Shown here in pieces: positions 1 to 6,265 of a stretch of DNA of 42,704 nt; position 1 is the stretch's first letter, and each line of letters opens with the position of its first letter. The notes below the pieces were generated by a model that searched no databases, had not been told where the DNA came from, and saw only the letters and a list, made by a program, of their open reading frames with translations. The position numbers and the translations under genes were made by a program. The stretch is from the IMG/VR virus record IMGVR_UViG_3300005842_000023, positions 1-42,704 of that record; one strand, 5' to 3'. The DNA comes from a virus.

Positions 1-237
1 CCTCTCGTAGAGTCGGAGCCTAGGTATGCAATCGAGATCCCTGCACGCATCAGGATTTGTTTTACTATCGAAGACCACCCGGGAGGCCGGTGCCGCCACG
101 TCTCTATCTCTAACGGAAAGACAAATTCCATTCCCATGCCGCTCGCTCTTCACCTTGCGCCGCACCTCGGCTTTAATGTTCCTGGTGACGTCAGTCAGGT
201 AGACGCACTCAAAGGCTTTTCAGGGTGTTTGGACTGA
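1..237 (+). CDS. Small phage protein, 5'-truncated by the window edge
   Basis: Reading frame 1 is open from the first base to the TGA at 235-237 (78 codons), ending in the residues KGFSGCLD. No start lies in the window. If the two ends are joined, the frame continues back into 42672-42704 and reaches a GTG, giving an 89-residue protein that overlaps the end of the zinc-ribbon gene. It contains a stretch RIRICFTIEDHPGGRCRHVS followed by PMPLALHLAPHLGF. No family recognised. It belongs to the rightward run of small genes that crosses the junction. Confidence 0.6.
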   Translation, partial: PLVESEPRYAIEIPARIRICFTIEDHPGGRCRHVSISNGKTNSIPMPLALHLAPHLGFNVPGDVSQVDALKGFSGCLD

Positions 238-282
238 GAGCTATGGGCAGAACTATTACGCCGTGAACCTTGTGCAAAAACT

Positions 283-801
283 ATGATCCGTTGCCCTCAG
301 TGCGGGCGCGTTAGCCACCACCCAAAAGACGAGGATCACCGCTACTGCGGAGCCTGTCACCAATTCCACGACACTATGAAAAAGGAAGATCCAGAAACAG
401 GTTTTGATATTTGCCCCGGAAAGTATTTTGACCGCATGGTTTTCACCGCGGTCGACGAACGCGCCATGCCTCCCTATGGCGGAGACTGCAACACACTCAT
501 CTGGCGCTTAGACGGCACTGACGAGTGGCGAATGTCCTATCGCACACGACACTATGCAGGGCCGAACAGCGATCCTTTCACGGGCGGGGACAAGAAACAC
601 TTCACCGAAGTGAGGGGAGACCTCCATGCGTTGCGGTTGGTGGCCGATGGGGGCTCGCGGGCCATAGCCGAGGCGCTTGGCGGAAAAGTCCTGCTTCACG
701 AGACGGTCAAAATCGAAGGAGATTGGAAAGCGTTCGAGGAAAAGCTCATGAAGAATCCGCCGTCTTGGATTCATGCAAAACACCTGAAGGCCAACCAATG
801 A
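283..801 (+). CDS. Zinc-ribbon hypothetical phage protein
   Basis: 172 residues. The N-terminus has CPQC (residues 4-7) and CGAC (22-25), followed by HQFHD, a typical four-cysteine zinc ribbon; the rest has no recognised domain. The start ATG is preceded by an A-rich stretch without a Shine-Dalgarno sequence. The stop TGA overlaps the ATG of the next gene (ATGA), so the two are probably translationally coupled. Zinc-ribbon proteins of this kind are common among early small genes of phages; the function here is unknown. Confidence 0.75.
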   Translation: MIRCPQCGRVSHHPKDEDHRYCGACHQFHDTMKKEDPETGFDICPGKYFDRMVFTAVDERAMPPYGGDCNTLIWRLDGTDEWRMSYRTRHYAGPNSDPFTGGDKKHFTEVRGDLHALRLVADGGSRAIAEALGGKVLLHETVKIEGDWKAFEEKLMKNPPSWIHAKHLKANQ

Positions 802-1058
802 GAGACGAAACCAAGAAGGACCACACGATAATCAAAAGCGCTGACGTCCACTCTTTCGGCGTGACTTGCGCCGTCGTGGTCGACTCGGAGACGCAAAAAC
901 TTTCGAAGGATACTCTTGTCTGCGTTACTTTCGTTCAGGCCTGCGGCGACGGCATCACTCACGAACTCACGATCCCCGAAACCATAGAGTTTCAAGGCCT
1001 GCTTCACAAATGCCTCTCCGAGCTCGAAAAAATCGCGCAAAAACAAACCGATGCCTGA
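798..1058 (+). CDS. Hypothetical protein, 86 aa
   Basis: The start at 798 was chosen because the ATG overlaps the upstream stop by 4 nt (ATGA); the same frame is open further upstream but only as a shadow of the preceding gene. The protein begins MRDETKKDHTIIKSADVHSF and has a beta-rich middle and an amphipathic C-terminal helix (GLLHKCLSELEKIAQ). The last codons overlap the next gene by 8 nt. No family recognised. Confidence 0.65.
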   Translation: MRDETKKDHTIIKSADVHSFGVTCAVVVDSETQKLSKDTLVCVTFVQACGDGITHELTIPETIEFQGLLHKCLSELEKIAQKQTDA

Positions 1059-1413
1059 CCCGAAACTCAAAACCGCCATGAGGGAAATAGAGGCTGTCCT
1101 CAAAAAGCACGACTGCGCGGGCCTCATCCCTTTGGTCTCAGAAAAGCACGCCGAGTACCTTTACGAGATCGCTCCGTCTTGGTCGTGCGCACGGGTCGAG
1201 GAAACAACGGACAAGGGTTTTGGCATTCGCATCAGGTCGAAACTCAAGGACTATCCGAGCAAGGAAGCGCAAAAGAAAAGTATCGAGGCAACTGCAGGGA
1301 TGTTTCTCAGCTTCGCCAACATGGCGGCCGAGCAACAAGGGCACATGGCCAAATTAATAAAGATGCTTCACGGGCATATGGGCGAGATTACACACTGGGA
1401 GAAAGACGAATGA
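1051..1413 (+). CDS. Hypothetical protein, 120 aa
   Basis: Begins MPDPKLKTAMREIEAVLKKH. The segment CAGLIPLVSEKHAEYLYEI followed by PSWSCARVE and GIRIRSKL resembles a small protein recurrently seen in metagenomic phages, but no function is known to me. The C-terminal half is helical and methionine-rich. It overlaps the next gene by 4 nt (ATGA at 1410-1413), continuing the chain of coupled small genes. Confidence 0.65.
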   Translation: MPDPKLKTAMREIEAVLKKHDCAGLIPLVSEKHAEYLYEIAPSWSCARVEETTDKGFGIRIRSKLKDYPSKEAQKKSIEATAGMFLSFANMAAEQQGHMAKLIKMLHGHMGEITHWEKDE

Positions 1414-1805
1414 TCCGCTTCCCCGTCGACCTTCGCGTGAGTCTGATGCGCGCCGGCCTTCACCTAAGCGCCTGGAAAACGATGGTCCTCGCTCAGCCCG
1501 AGGTAGGCCCGGCTGACCCGGAGATTCTCCAGTATCGTTTCGGCGAGGTGCATGGGATCTTGTGCCACAGTGCGGGCCTAGAGGCGCTCACCATTATTGC
1601 GGTAAATAACAACGTCCCAGGCAACGGCGACTTCGCCAAACTGATGGCGATGCTTGAAGGCGTGGCTCATGCGGCCGGGCATCCCTTGGCCGTGGCAAGT
1701 ATCTGGAACGATGACCTTCGGCGCCATCTCATCAAAAAGCGTGGATATAAAGACTACGAAGGCCCTCATTACTCGGACGCGGTCATAAAGCCACCGCAGA
1801 CATGA
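1410..1805 (+). CDS. Hypothetical protein, 131 aa, last gene of the small-gene run
   Basis: The ATG at 1410 overlaps the preceding stop, so it is preferred over more upstream in-frame starts. The protein (MIRFPVDLRVSLMRAGLHLS...) has no recognised domain; the segment AKLMAMLEGVAHAAGHPLAV is predicted helical and the C-terminus carries GYKDYEGPHYSDA. It ends the coupled run that starts at 42049, assuming the window ends join. Confidence 0.6.
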   Translation: MIRFPVDLRVSLMRAGLHLSAWKTMVLAQPEVGPADPEILQYRFGEVHGILCHSAGLEALTIIAVNNNVPGNGDFAKLMAMLEGVAHAAGHPLAVASIWNDDLRRHLIKKRGYKDYEGPHYSDAVIKPPQT

Positions 1806-1826
1806 GGCCATGCTCGCGCGAGTCCT

Positions 1827-1856
1827 CTTGACAGTGTAGAAAATACACTAAGTGTG
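1827..1856 (+). promoter_or_regulatory. Inverted repeat with TTGACA, possible operator/promoter
   Basis: TTGACA (1828-1833) runs into the perfect inverted repeat AGTGTA-GAAAA-TACACT (1833-1849), followed by another AGTGTG. The repeat resembles a dimeric-regulator operator. A matching -10 at 16-18 bp is not evident, so the promoter call is weak. It lies in the 161-nt gap before the DUF3309 gene; nothing else in that gap looks coding. Confidence 0.3.
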
Positions 1857-1966
1857 CCCACCATTCGAATACGGGTTCGGGCGCCTTGTGTAGCGGTCCC
1901 GCGTTTCGGTGGAAACCTGCGAGGCGCCTGGATTTCCCCGATAGACACTCAGGGTAGAATCCGCGT

Positions 1967-2122
1967 ATGAACACTCGCGCGATTGTTATCCTACTCCTCA
2001 TCTTACTTTTCATCGGCGCCATCCCCACCTGGGGCATTCACTCTTGGGGTTGGTATCCTGCCGGCGGCCTGGGCGGGATTCTGATCATCCTTCTCGTCTT
2101 GATTGCCCTGAACGTTCTCTAA
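1967..2122 (+). CDS. DUF3309-like small membrane peptide
   Basis: 51 residues. It begins MNTRAIVILLLILLFIGAIP, continues TWGIHSWGWYPAGGLGGILI and ends in a second hydrophobic stretch. Two transmembrane segments flank the short W/G/P-rich loop GAIPTW...WGWYPAGGLG, which is the hallmark of the DUF3309 family of tiny bacterial membrane proteins. The function of the family is unknown. In a phage it may be a membrane-acting accessory or a morphogenetic cargo gene from the host. Its TAA stop overlaps the stop of the convergent gene on the other strand. Confidence 0.8.
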   Translation: MNTRAIVILLLILLFIGAIPTWGIHSWGWYPAGGLGGILIILLVLIALNVL

Positions 2123-2502
2123 ACGCAAAGTTTCGAGGGCCGCGGCAAGGTGACGCCAATCGGCTTCCAAAGGTGAAGCGTATGCGGGTGCGTGTTCACG
2201 TAGTCGCGCTCGGCCGGGTGGTATTGAATCACGACTTCGTCCGGCTCCCAGAACATGTTCTTCACCCAACACATTTCCGCCCAGGTCGGGCAGCGCATGC
2301 CCTTGTGCTCGGAGATGTGGACAGAGACGTGCTCGAACTCCTCGCCGGGCTCTTGGGCGCCGGTCCCGTCTGAAACGATGGCGTAAAGGATGCTTTTGCC
2401 GCGGACAAAGCGAAAGGCGCCGTTTCGGCCGTAGCTGTCATCGGAGCCAACGGGGCCAGAGGTTATGCGGTGCCGATTGATTTCGGTCCAGTCAGTTTTC
2501 AT
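2119..2502 (-). CDS. DUF7694-like hypothetical phage protein
   Basis: 127 residues. The C-terminal two thirds (FEHVSVHISEHKGMRCPTW, then EMCWVKNMFWEPDEVVIQYH and HPHTLHLWKP) matches from memory a widespread phage/bacterial family annotated as DUF7694: an HVSV strand, CPTWxEMCxVKxxFW and a closing LHLW. No enzymatic role is established. The gene directly follows the 2503-2730 gene, with which it probably forms a two-gene unit. It converges with DUF3309, and the two stop codons overlap. Confidence 0.75.
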   Translation of the reverse strand: MKTDWTEINRHRITSGPVGSDDSYGRNGAFRFVRGKSILYAIVSDGTGAQEPGEEFEHVSVHISEHKGMRCPTWAEMCWVKNMFWEPDEVVIQYHPAERDYVNTHPHTLHLWKPIGVTLPRPSKLCV

Positions 2503-2730
2503 TTAGTTTGGTGCTCGGCGTCCGTATGGATTTTCGCCCGCGTGGGCTGGGTCGTCGACCGCGCCGTAAGTGTTCTCGGCCCAGTGATCGCAGGTTTGCT
2601 CCCCGATTGTGTATTGCGAGGCGTACGGCGAATGCCTGGAGAGACAGAGCGCCTCGATTGGACCGCCCCCGATTGCCTGGGCGATTCGCTCTGACCAATA
2701 GCGGCAGCTCCTGCATTTCTTTGCGATCAT
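2503..2730 (-). CDS. Small cysteine-rich phage protein
   Basis: 75 residues from the chosen ATG at 2730 (MIAKKCRSCRYWSERIAQ...). The frame stays open upstream to 2820, but conserved-looking sequence begins at KKCRSCRYW. Cysteines of CRSC, EALCLS and EQTCDHW form a probable metal site; the ending ENTYGAVDDP is typical of small phage proteins with this layout. A GGGAAGG lies 14 nt upstream of the ATG, rather far. It abuts the DUF7694-like gene. Function unknown. Confidence 0.65.
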   Translation of the reverse strand: MIAKKCRSCRYWSERIAQAIGGGPIEALCLSRHSPYASQYTIGEQTCDHWAENTYGAVDDPAHAGENPYGRRAPN

Positions 2731-2873
2731 TAGAGTCCATGTTGCCTTCCCGGCACTAAGGAGGGACTGCATGGAGCGGCGGCGCCATGCTTTCGCTGTC
2801 CCTTCGGCGGGCCGTTTCACGGGCCGTTTTCGTTAAAGCCGTTGCCTTACCCGTATACCAAGTTGAACCACAT

Positions 2874-2917
2874 GCCCGCCCGTATTCAGTCCCAACAGCT
2901 TCGGGGCGGGGCTTTTT
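2874..2917 (+). terminator. Possible rho-independent terminator (rightward)
   Basis: CCCGCCC (2875-2881) pairs with GGGCGGG (2904-2910) across a long loop, followed by GCTTTTTG. It would stop rightward transcription entering from the small-gene run before it reaches the integrase unit antisense. The 22-nt loop makes the call uncertain. Confidence 0.35.
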
Positions 2918-2984
2918 GCTTTAACTGAGCCTCTGACGAGATTCACGCCTGACGCTGTGGGCGCACGTTTCGCGAAGTGCGGGC

Positions 2985-3025
2985 GCAAAAAACCCGGCCA
3001 CCCTGGGCTAGCAGGGGGCCGGGTT
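2985..3025 (-). terminator. Rho-independent terminator of the integrase unit
   Basis: Nine-bp perfect stem AACCCGGCC (2991-2999) / GGCCGGGTT (3017-3025). On the - strand the stem is followed directly by T residues (the A-run at 2987-2992). It lies about 100 nt after the stop of the 3128-3535 gene, so it ends the leftward integrase transcript. Confidence 0.8.
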
Positions 3026-3105
3026 AGTTTGGCGGAGCGTTTTTTTAGGACGCCCCAAAAGTCTGACCCAGCTTACTCGTCTAGCCACGGGAAGCAAGCC
3101 GAGCC

Positions 3106-3120
3106 AAAGGTATACCCTTG
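3106..3120. promoter_or_regulatory. GGTATACC palindrome, copy 1
   Basis: AAAGGTATACCCTTG, one base short of the full CAAGGGTATACCCTTG. It sits between the stop of the 3128-3535 gene and the leftward terminator and is the only copy outside the late operon. Confidence 0.55.
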
Positions 3121-3127
3121 GGTGGGG

Positions 3128-3535
3128 TCAACCCTTTTTCTTTGGGAGGGAGAAAAAGACAAACCCCCTATCGTGTTTGGTTTGGAGCTGCCCCGCCTTT
3201 GATAGCCTGGCGAGCGTTTTGCGGAGCTGGTGATTATCAATTAGGAATGGATAATCCATCTCCTTAAGGGCGGTGCGAACGTCCGCGTTTGAAAGCCATT
3301 TCCCCTCAGCGAAGACTTTTTTCAGAAGGGTGTCCTCCATGTAATATTTCGGCGCTCTCTTTCCGGGAACGTTAAGATCGGGAGGGAGAACGAGACGGCT
3401 CCCGGCCGTGGGAAACTTCGTAAGTTCTTCGATGGCTCTCTCGATTTTTTTGAGCCTGGCGAGCCTGGCTTCAAGTTCGGCGATCTCTCGCCGGGTTTCG
3501 GTGAGGGTCGCATGGTAGGTGGTTCCTTCATTCAT
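3128..3535 (-). CDS. Coiled-coil / winged-helix-like protein cotranscribed with integrase
   Basis: 135 residues. Residues about 10-45 form a heptad-like charged coil (ETRREIAELEARLARLKKIE). The C-terminal half (YMEDTLLKKVFAEGKWLSNA, then DVRTAL and NHQLRKTLARLSKAGQL) looks like a winged helix-turn-helix ending in a basic tail. Its ATG overlaps the integrase stop by 4 nt, so the two are coupled. A DNA-binding accessory role such as excision control or regulation is inferred from the fold and position only. Confidence 0.65.
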   Translation of the reverse strand: MNEGTTYHATLTETRREIAELEARLARLKKIERAIEELTKFPTAGSRLVLPPDLNVPGKRAPKYYMEDTLLKKVFAEGKWLSNADVRTALKEMDYPFLIDNHQLRKTLARLSKAGQLQTKHDRGFVFFSLPKKKG

Positions 3536-4797
3536 GAGGTAGTGATGAACTGTTCAAACGAGCCGCTTGTGACGGCCTTCGGAGTTAGTTTTGCCCAGAG
3601 TTTGCCGTCCTTTTCAGTGGCAACCCCCTCGTACTCCTCAGTCATTTTCAGACTGGAGTGTTGGGCCAAATAGCTGGTACGAGACAGGTCTTTAGTCGCT
3701 GCTAGATTGTAGCTGATGCAAGAGTGGCGGAGGATGTTATGGGAGGCGCGTTCAGTGATCTTAAGGCCGGCACGGGTAAAGGCCTGCGCTTTTCGAACGG
3801 CGTACATTTTTTCATCGAGAGCCCAAGTTTCTTCGGTTGCTAAGGCAAGCCAATCCCAGAGGACGTCAGCGTGCCCTTGCCGATATTTCCACTTGCCGCC
3901 CTTGTGCTGTTTGCCGGGCATCCGGAGGCCCTTGTCCTCGTAAACAACTTGCTTCTGCAAGACGCGGCCAGCCCCGGAGGCCCTCATAAAGCCCCACATT
4001 TCAAGGGCGATTCTCGGCAATACCGGCTCCTTAATGTTGGTCTGGAGGAAGCGGAACGCGTTCTCGATCGAGAGGAGTTCCTTCTCCTTGGCGACGACTT
4101 TGGGCGGCACAACTTCGGCACAGGGATTGGTTTCGAGCCATTTTTCGGCACAGGCTCTGTTAAAGAACGTGTTCCAATTCTTCCGGTAGCTCTTTTTGGT
4201 GATGGCGGCGGCCGGCTTTTCGCCGTCGCGGTCCTTCACGGTTGCGAGAAGCCCTCGCAAGTCTTCTGCGGTGATGTCGACCAGGCGCCGCTCGCCATGG
4301 GTCGCGGCCAGGACGTCCTTAAGGTGCCGTTTCATTTGCCGGTAGGTGTTAGTCTTTTCGGCGATGTCCTCGCTTAGCCTGAGGGCGAGGTATTTCCCAA
4401 CTGCCTCGGAGACCGTCAGGGTCAGCGTCAGTTGGCCCTTGTACCTCCGCCAGGCCTCCCAGACCTGCGCCATGGTCGCCTGCGTCTGAGCCTTGAAGAG
4501 CGACCACTCGGTCAATTCGTCGTGCTTCACCTGGAGCGAAGTCGAGCCGAGCCGAGCCGTCTGATTGATGAGATCCTCCGCAAACGTGTTGCGGGTCGAT
4601 TCTACTTCGAAGGATTTGACGGTCCGCTCCGGTCCGTAACGAACAAAATACGGTTTGGCCTGGTGTGCGTCGTCGCCCCAGGTCCCGATTCTGATCCCAC
4701 GAGGTAAAAGTTTGCGGAGTGCGATGGTTGCCTTGCTTTCCATCCTGTGCCGTCCCGTGCCATTTTCTGTGCCATCCTGTGCCGGTTTTGAGCTCAT
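3532..4797 (-). CDS. int: Tyrosine-type site-specific integrase
   Basis: 421 residues. The catalytic domain shows HNILRH (H353, R357, H358), a later H380 in QHSS and the nucleophile Y389 in TEEYEG; R272 (GFMRASG) is the likely first arginine. A SAM-like core-binding domain spans roughly 125-225. It should insert the phage into the host chromosome. The annotated ATG has AAAAGGG 5 nt upstream, but the first 18 residues (rich in T, G, Q) are encoded by a run of GGCAC repeats. A start at 4743 (MESKATIALRKLL) is a real alternative, which would put the repeats in regulatory DNA. Confidence 0.92.
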   Translation of the reverse strand: MSSKPAQDGTENGTGRHRMESKATIALRKLLPRGIRIGTWGDDAHQAKPYFVRYGPERTVKSFEVESTRNTFAEDLINQTARLGSTSLQVKHDELTEWSLFKAQTQATMAQVWEAWRRYKGQLTLTLTVSEAVGKYLALRLSEDIAEKTNTYRQMKRHLKDVLAATHGERRLVDITAEDLRGLLATVKDRDGEKPAAAITKKSYRKNWNTFFNRACAEKWLETNPCAEVVPPKVVAKEKELLSIENAFRFLQTNIKEPVLPRIALEMWGFMRASGAGRVLQKQVVYEDKGLRMPGKQHKGGKWKYRQGHADVLWDWLALATEETWALDEKMYAVRKAQAFTRAGLKITERASHNILRHSCISYNLAATKDLSRTSYLAQHSSLKMTEEYEGVATEKDGKLWAKLTPKAVTSGSFEQFITTS

Positions 4798-4980
4798 TTG
4801 TGCCCTTTTTTAGCACTTTTTGCTCCAGAGCTACAGAGGAATTTACCTCTGTAGCTCGTGAGTTGGTGGACCCTAGGAGTGTCCGCCTTTCCCAGGTAAG
4901 CTATGCCATTTGTGCCACTATTGTGCCGGCTTTGGAAACCGAAGGTGGGGTTTTGGGTGGCCGTGCCGAAAATCGGCACA
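4744..4980. repeat. Short GTGCC repeat array around the integrase start
   Basis: (T/C)GTGCC occurs at 4746, 4756, 4768, 4778, 4799, 4911, 4922 and 4962, with an inverted copy GGCACA at 4975. Spacings of 10, 12, 10 and 21 bp among the first five place them on nearly the same DNA face. The last two form the perfect inverted repeat GTGCCGA-AAA-TCGGCAC (4963-4979). The pattern resembles arm-type integrase, excisionase or repressor binding sites. Confidence 0.5.
4828..4857. promoter_or_regulatory. Perfect 12-bp inverted repeat upstream of integrase
   Basis: GAGCTACAGAGG (4828-4839) and CCTCTGTAGCTC (4846-4857) are separated by AATTTA. No T-run follows on either strand, so it is not an ordinary terminator. 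It may be an operator, a recombination core with arms, or an RNA hairpin in the integrase leader. Confidence 0.6.
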
Positions 4981-5062
4981 GAACGGAACGATGAGGAAAG
5001 CTCCTCCGAAAGTTTTTTCGGGAAGCGCATTAAACAGACGGCTGGATTCGTCATATTGAGTG

Positions 5063-5159
5063 ATAAGGTGATAGGGGGTTATCGACAGCCTTATGTGATA
5101 AATGTTTGACATGCGAGAAATAAGATTTTGACGCCCGTTTGCCTTATGGGGCACCTTAT
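5063..5159. promoter_or_regulatory. ATAAGG half-site cluster, candidate early operator
   Basis: ATAAGG at 5063-5068, and its complement CCTTAT at 5089-5094, 5142-5147 and 5154-5159. The first two are inverted with respect to each other; the last two are direct repeats 12 bp apart. They lie within 165 bp of the first early gene, a ribbon-helix-helix protein that could autoregulate here. Confidence 0.4.
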
Positions 5160-5223
5160 TGACCTGTAATCCATTGCGCACCTTTGAAAAAGGTCGCGCC
5201 TCACGAAGCGAAGGGAGTTTTAA

Positions 5224-5466
5224 ATGAAACCACCGATTGATGCCCCAGAAGCAACGGCGTCCCCAACCGTCAGAAATCAGAAGCGAAAAGTAGTCGCTCG
5301 CCATGACGTGTTAAAGCCTGTCTCAACCGCACTTCCGCAATATACCATCGACATGATAGAAGCCGAAGCGGCCCTCGAATATATTACGCCGGCCCAGGTC
5401 CTCCGGCGCATCATCCTTAAGCACTACAAGCCCCTTTTAAAGGGGGTATCCCCTCATGAGCGATGA
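5224..5466 (+). CDS. Ribbon-helix-helix (Arc/CopG-like) putative transcription regulator
   Basis: 80 residues. After a disordered N-terminus rich in P, A and basic residues, the segment LKPVSTALPQ would be the DNA-contacting beta strand, YTIDMIEAEAALEYI helix A and PAQVLRRIILKHYK helix B, the order and lengths of an RHH fold. GGGAG lies 8 nt before the ATG. As first gene of the early operon, next to inverted repeats, it is a good candidate for the lysis-lysogeny or early regulator. The RHH assignment rests on pattern only. Confidence 0.6.
   Translation: MKPPIDAPEATASPTVRNQKRKVVARHDVLKPVSTALPQYTIDMIEAEAALEYITPAQVLRRIILKHYKPLLKGVSPHER
5441..5454 (+). promoter_or_regulatory. Hairpin AGGGG-GTAT-CCCCT over the next ribosome-binding site
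   Basis: This hairpin sits 1 nt before the ATG at 5456 and includes the only purine-rich Shine-Dalgarno candidate, so it could mask initiation unless upstream ribosomes open it. It also resembles the GGGTATACCC palindrome seen elsewhere. Confidence 0.35.
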
Positions 5467-5686
5467 AGCATTAGCCCGCCTCGCCTCTCTAGAGGCTAAG
5501 GTGGATACCCTACTCCGGCTCCAGCAAGTGGCCCATGAGGCCCGCCGCCCCAACCTCACCATCATCGAGTTCGCCAAACTGGTGGGAAAGTCTCGCTGGA
5601 CGATTCAGCGCGAAATCCGCGAGGGGAAGATCCGCCGCATCGGCATGCGGATTCCTCGCGACCAACTCCGAACCTATATCTCATGA
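5456..5686 (+). CDS. Helix-turn-helix protein, excisionase/MerR-like
   Basis: 76 residues. The N-terminal 25 residues form a short coiled coil (ALARLASLEAKVDTLLRLQQ). The C-terminal part TIIEFAKLVGKSRWTIQREI followed by REGKIRRIGMRIPRDQL has the layout of the excisionase-family HTH: a recognition helix after GKSRWTI and a wing carrying basic residues. It may be an excision directionality factor or a regulator. It overlaps the RHH gene by 11 nt and the following gene by 4 nt. Confidence 0.7.
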   Translation: MSDEALARLASLEAKVDTLLRLQQVAHEARRPNLTIIEFAKLVGKSRWTIQREIREGKIRRIGMRIPRDQLRTYIS

Positions 5687-5925
5687 GAAAACCAATTTGC
5701 CCCGGGGAGCACGCCGCTTTTATGGCCGGCGTCGAATCCCCGACCTGCTGGGTTTGTGACGAACCCATCCTCGACCTAAGCGAAATGAGCCACACGGTCC
5801 GCGGCGCCCCCCTCTGCCGCGCCTGCACTGAGGAGATCGACGAACGAGTGGCACGGCGTGCCGCTGGCATTTCCAAGGCCCTTCCCGCGATTATTAACGA
5901 GGGGAGGCGCTATGTTGACCTATAG
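5683..5925 (+). CDS. Small zinc-finger-type hypothetical protein
   Basis: 80 residues. CWVCDEPI (about residues 25-32) and CRACTEEID (about 47-55) form a CxxC...CxxC metal site typical of treble-clef or zinc-ribbon phage proteins. The ATG overlaps the preceding stop (ATGA). It may help recombination or replication, as neighbouring genes do, but nothing specific supports that. Confidence 0.6.
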   Translation: MRKPICPGEHAAFMAGVESPTCWVCDEPILDLSEMSHTVRGAPLCRACTEEIDERVARRAAGISKALPAIINEGRRYVDL

Positions 5926-6265
5926 AATGCTCCTTTCGTCTAAACAGCGCGTTGAGGTCAAAGGCTTCGACGCCAGTGACGCCATGCAAAAGGCGCTCGA
6001 ACGCTACCCCGGTACGACGATTCAGGAGTGCTACTCCGGTTACAAGGAAACCCATTTTGTCCACACCGGCCAGGGTACGATTGAGATGGCGCCGGCCTGG
6101 ATTGATTATGAGATCCCGCCCCACTTCCCTTTTCTGCCAAAGGACAAGGGGCAGCCCGAGCCCCCCGAGCTATTTTCTTTCATGGGCGACGTCGTCCCTG
6201 CCCCCGAACCCGTGAAACCCACCCGCAAGCGCCTAGTCGGCGCCAAAGAGAGGACCCACGCATGA
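5912..6265 (+). CDS. Hypothetical protein upstream of RecT, 117 aa
   Basis: The start at 5912 (MLTYRMLLSSKQRVEVKGFD) was chosen over an upstream in-frame ATG because GAGGGGAGG precedes it at good spacing and the upstream stretch is a shadow of the preceding gene. The N-terminus has an alternating strand-helix pattern (VEVKGFDASDAMQKALERYP) that suggests a small alpha/beta domain; the C-terminus is proline-rich and basic. It overlaps recT by 4 nt. Confidence 0.65.
   Translation: MLTYRMLLSSKQRVEVKGFDASDAMQKALERYPGTTIQECYSGYKETHFVHTGQGTIEMAPAWIDYEIPPHFPFLPKDKGQPEPPELFSFMGDVVPAPEPVKPTRKRLVGAKERTHA

Larger units (their letters stand above)
2731..3127. other. Noncoding region downstream of the integrase unit
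   Basis: No convincing gene was found here. It holds direct repeats GGGCCGTTT at 2809-2817 and 2821-2829, a lone GTATAC palindrome at 2853-2858 (context CCGTATACCA), a possible rightward terminator near 2874-2917, a strong leftward terminator at 2985-3025, and a copy of the recurrent GGTATACC palindrome at 3106-3120. Lying beside the integrase unit, it is one of two plausible places for the phage attachment site, but no att core can be identified from this sequence alone. Confidence 0.5.
4798..5223. other. Divergent control region between integrase and early operon
   Basis: No gene is supported here. Contents in order: half of the GTGCC repeats, a perfect 12-bp hairpin (4828-4857), ACCCTAGGAGTG at 4870-4881 (shares 9-mers with the iterons at 8117-8182), the hairpins GAGGA-AAGC-TCCTC and CCGAAA-GTTT-TTTCGG near 4993-5020, four ATAAGG half-sites (5063-5159), a TTGACA at 5106-5111 without a clear -10, and a small hairpin ACCTTT-GAA-AAAGGT at 5180-5194 just before the early ribosome-binding site. 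Confidence 0.6.

Noticed and set aside
2851-2860. CCGTATACCA as a further palindrome copy
   Set aside because: Only the GTATAC core matches; flanks do not fit, so it is not counted.
4794-5109. Open frames of 68-86 codons on both strands in the control region
   Set aside because: They cross hairpins and repeats, and give no protein-like sequence or start signal.
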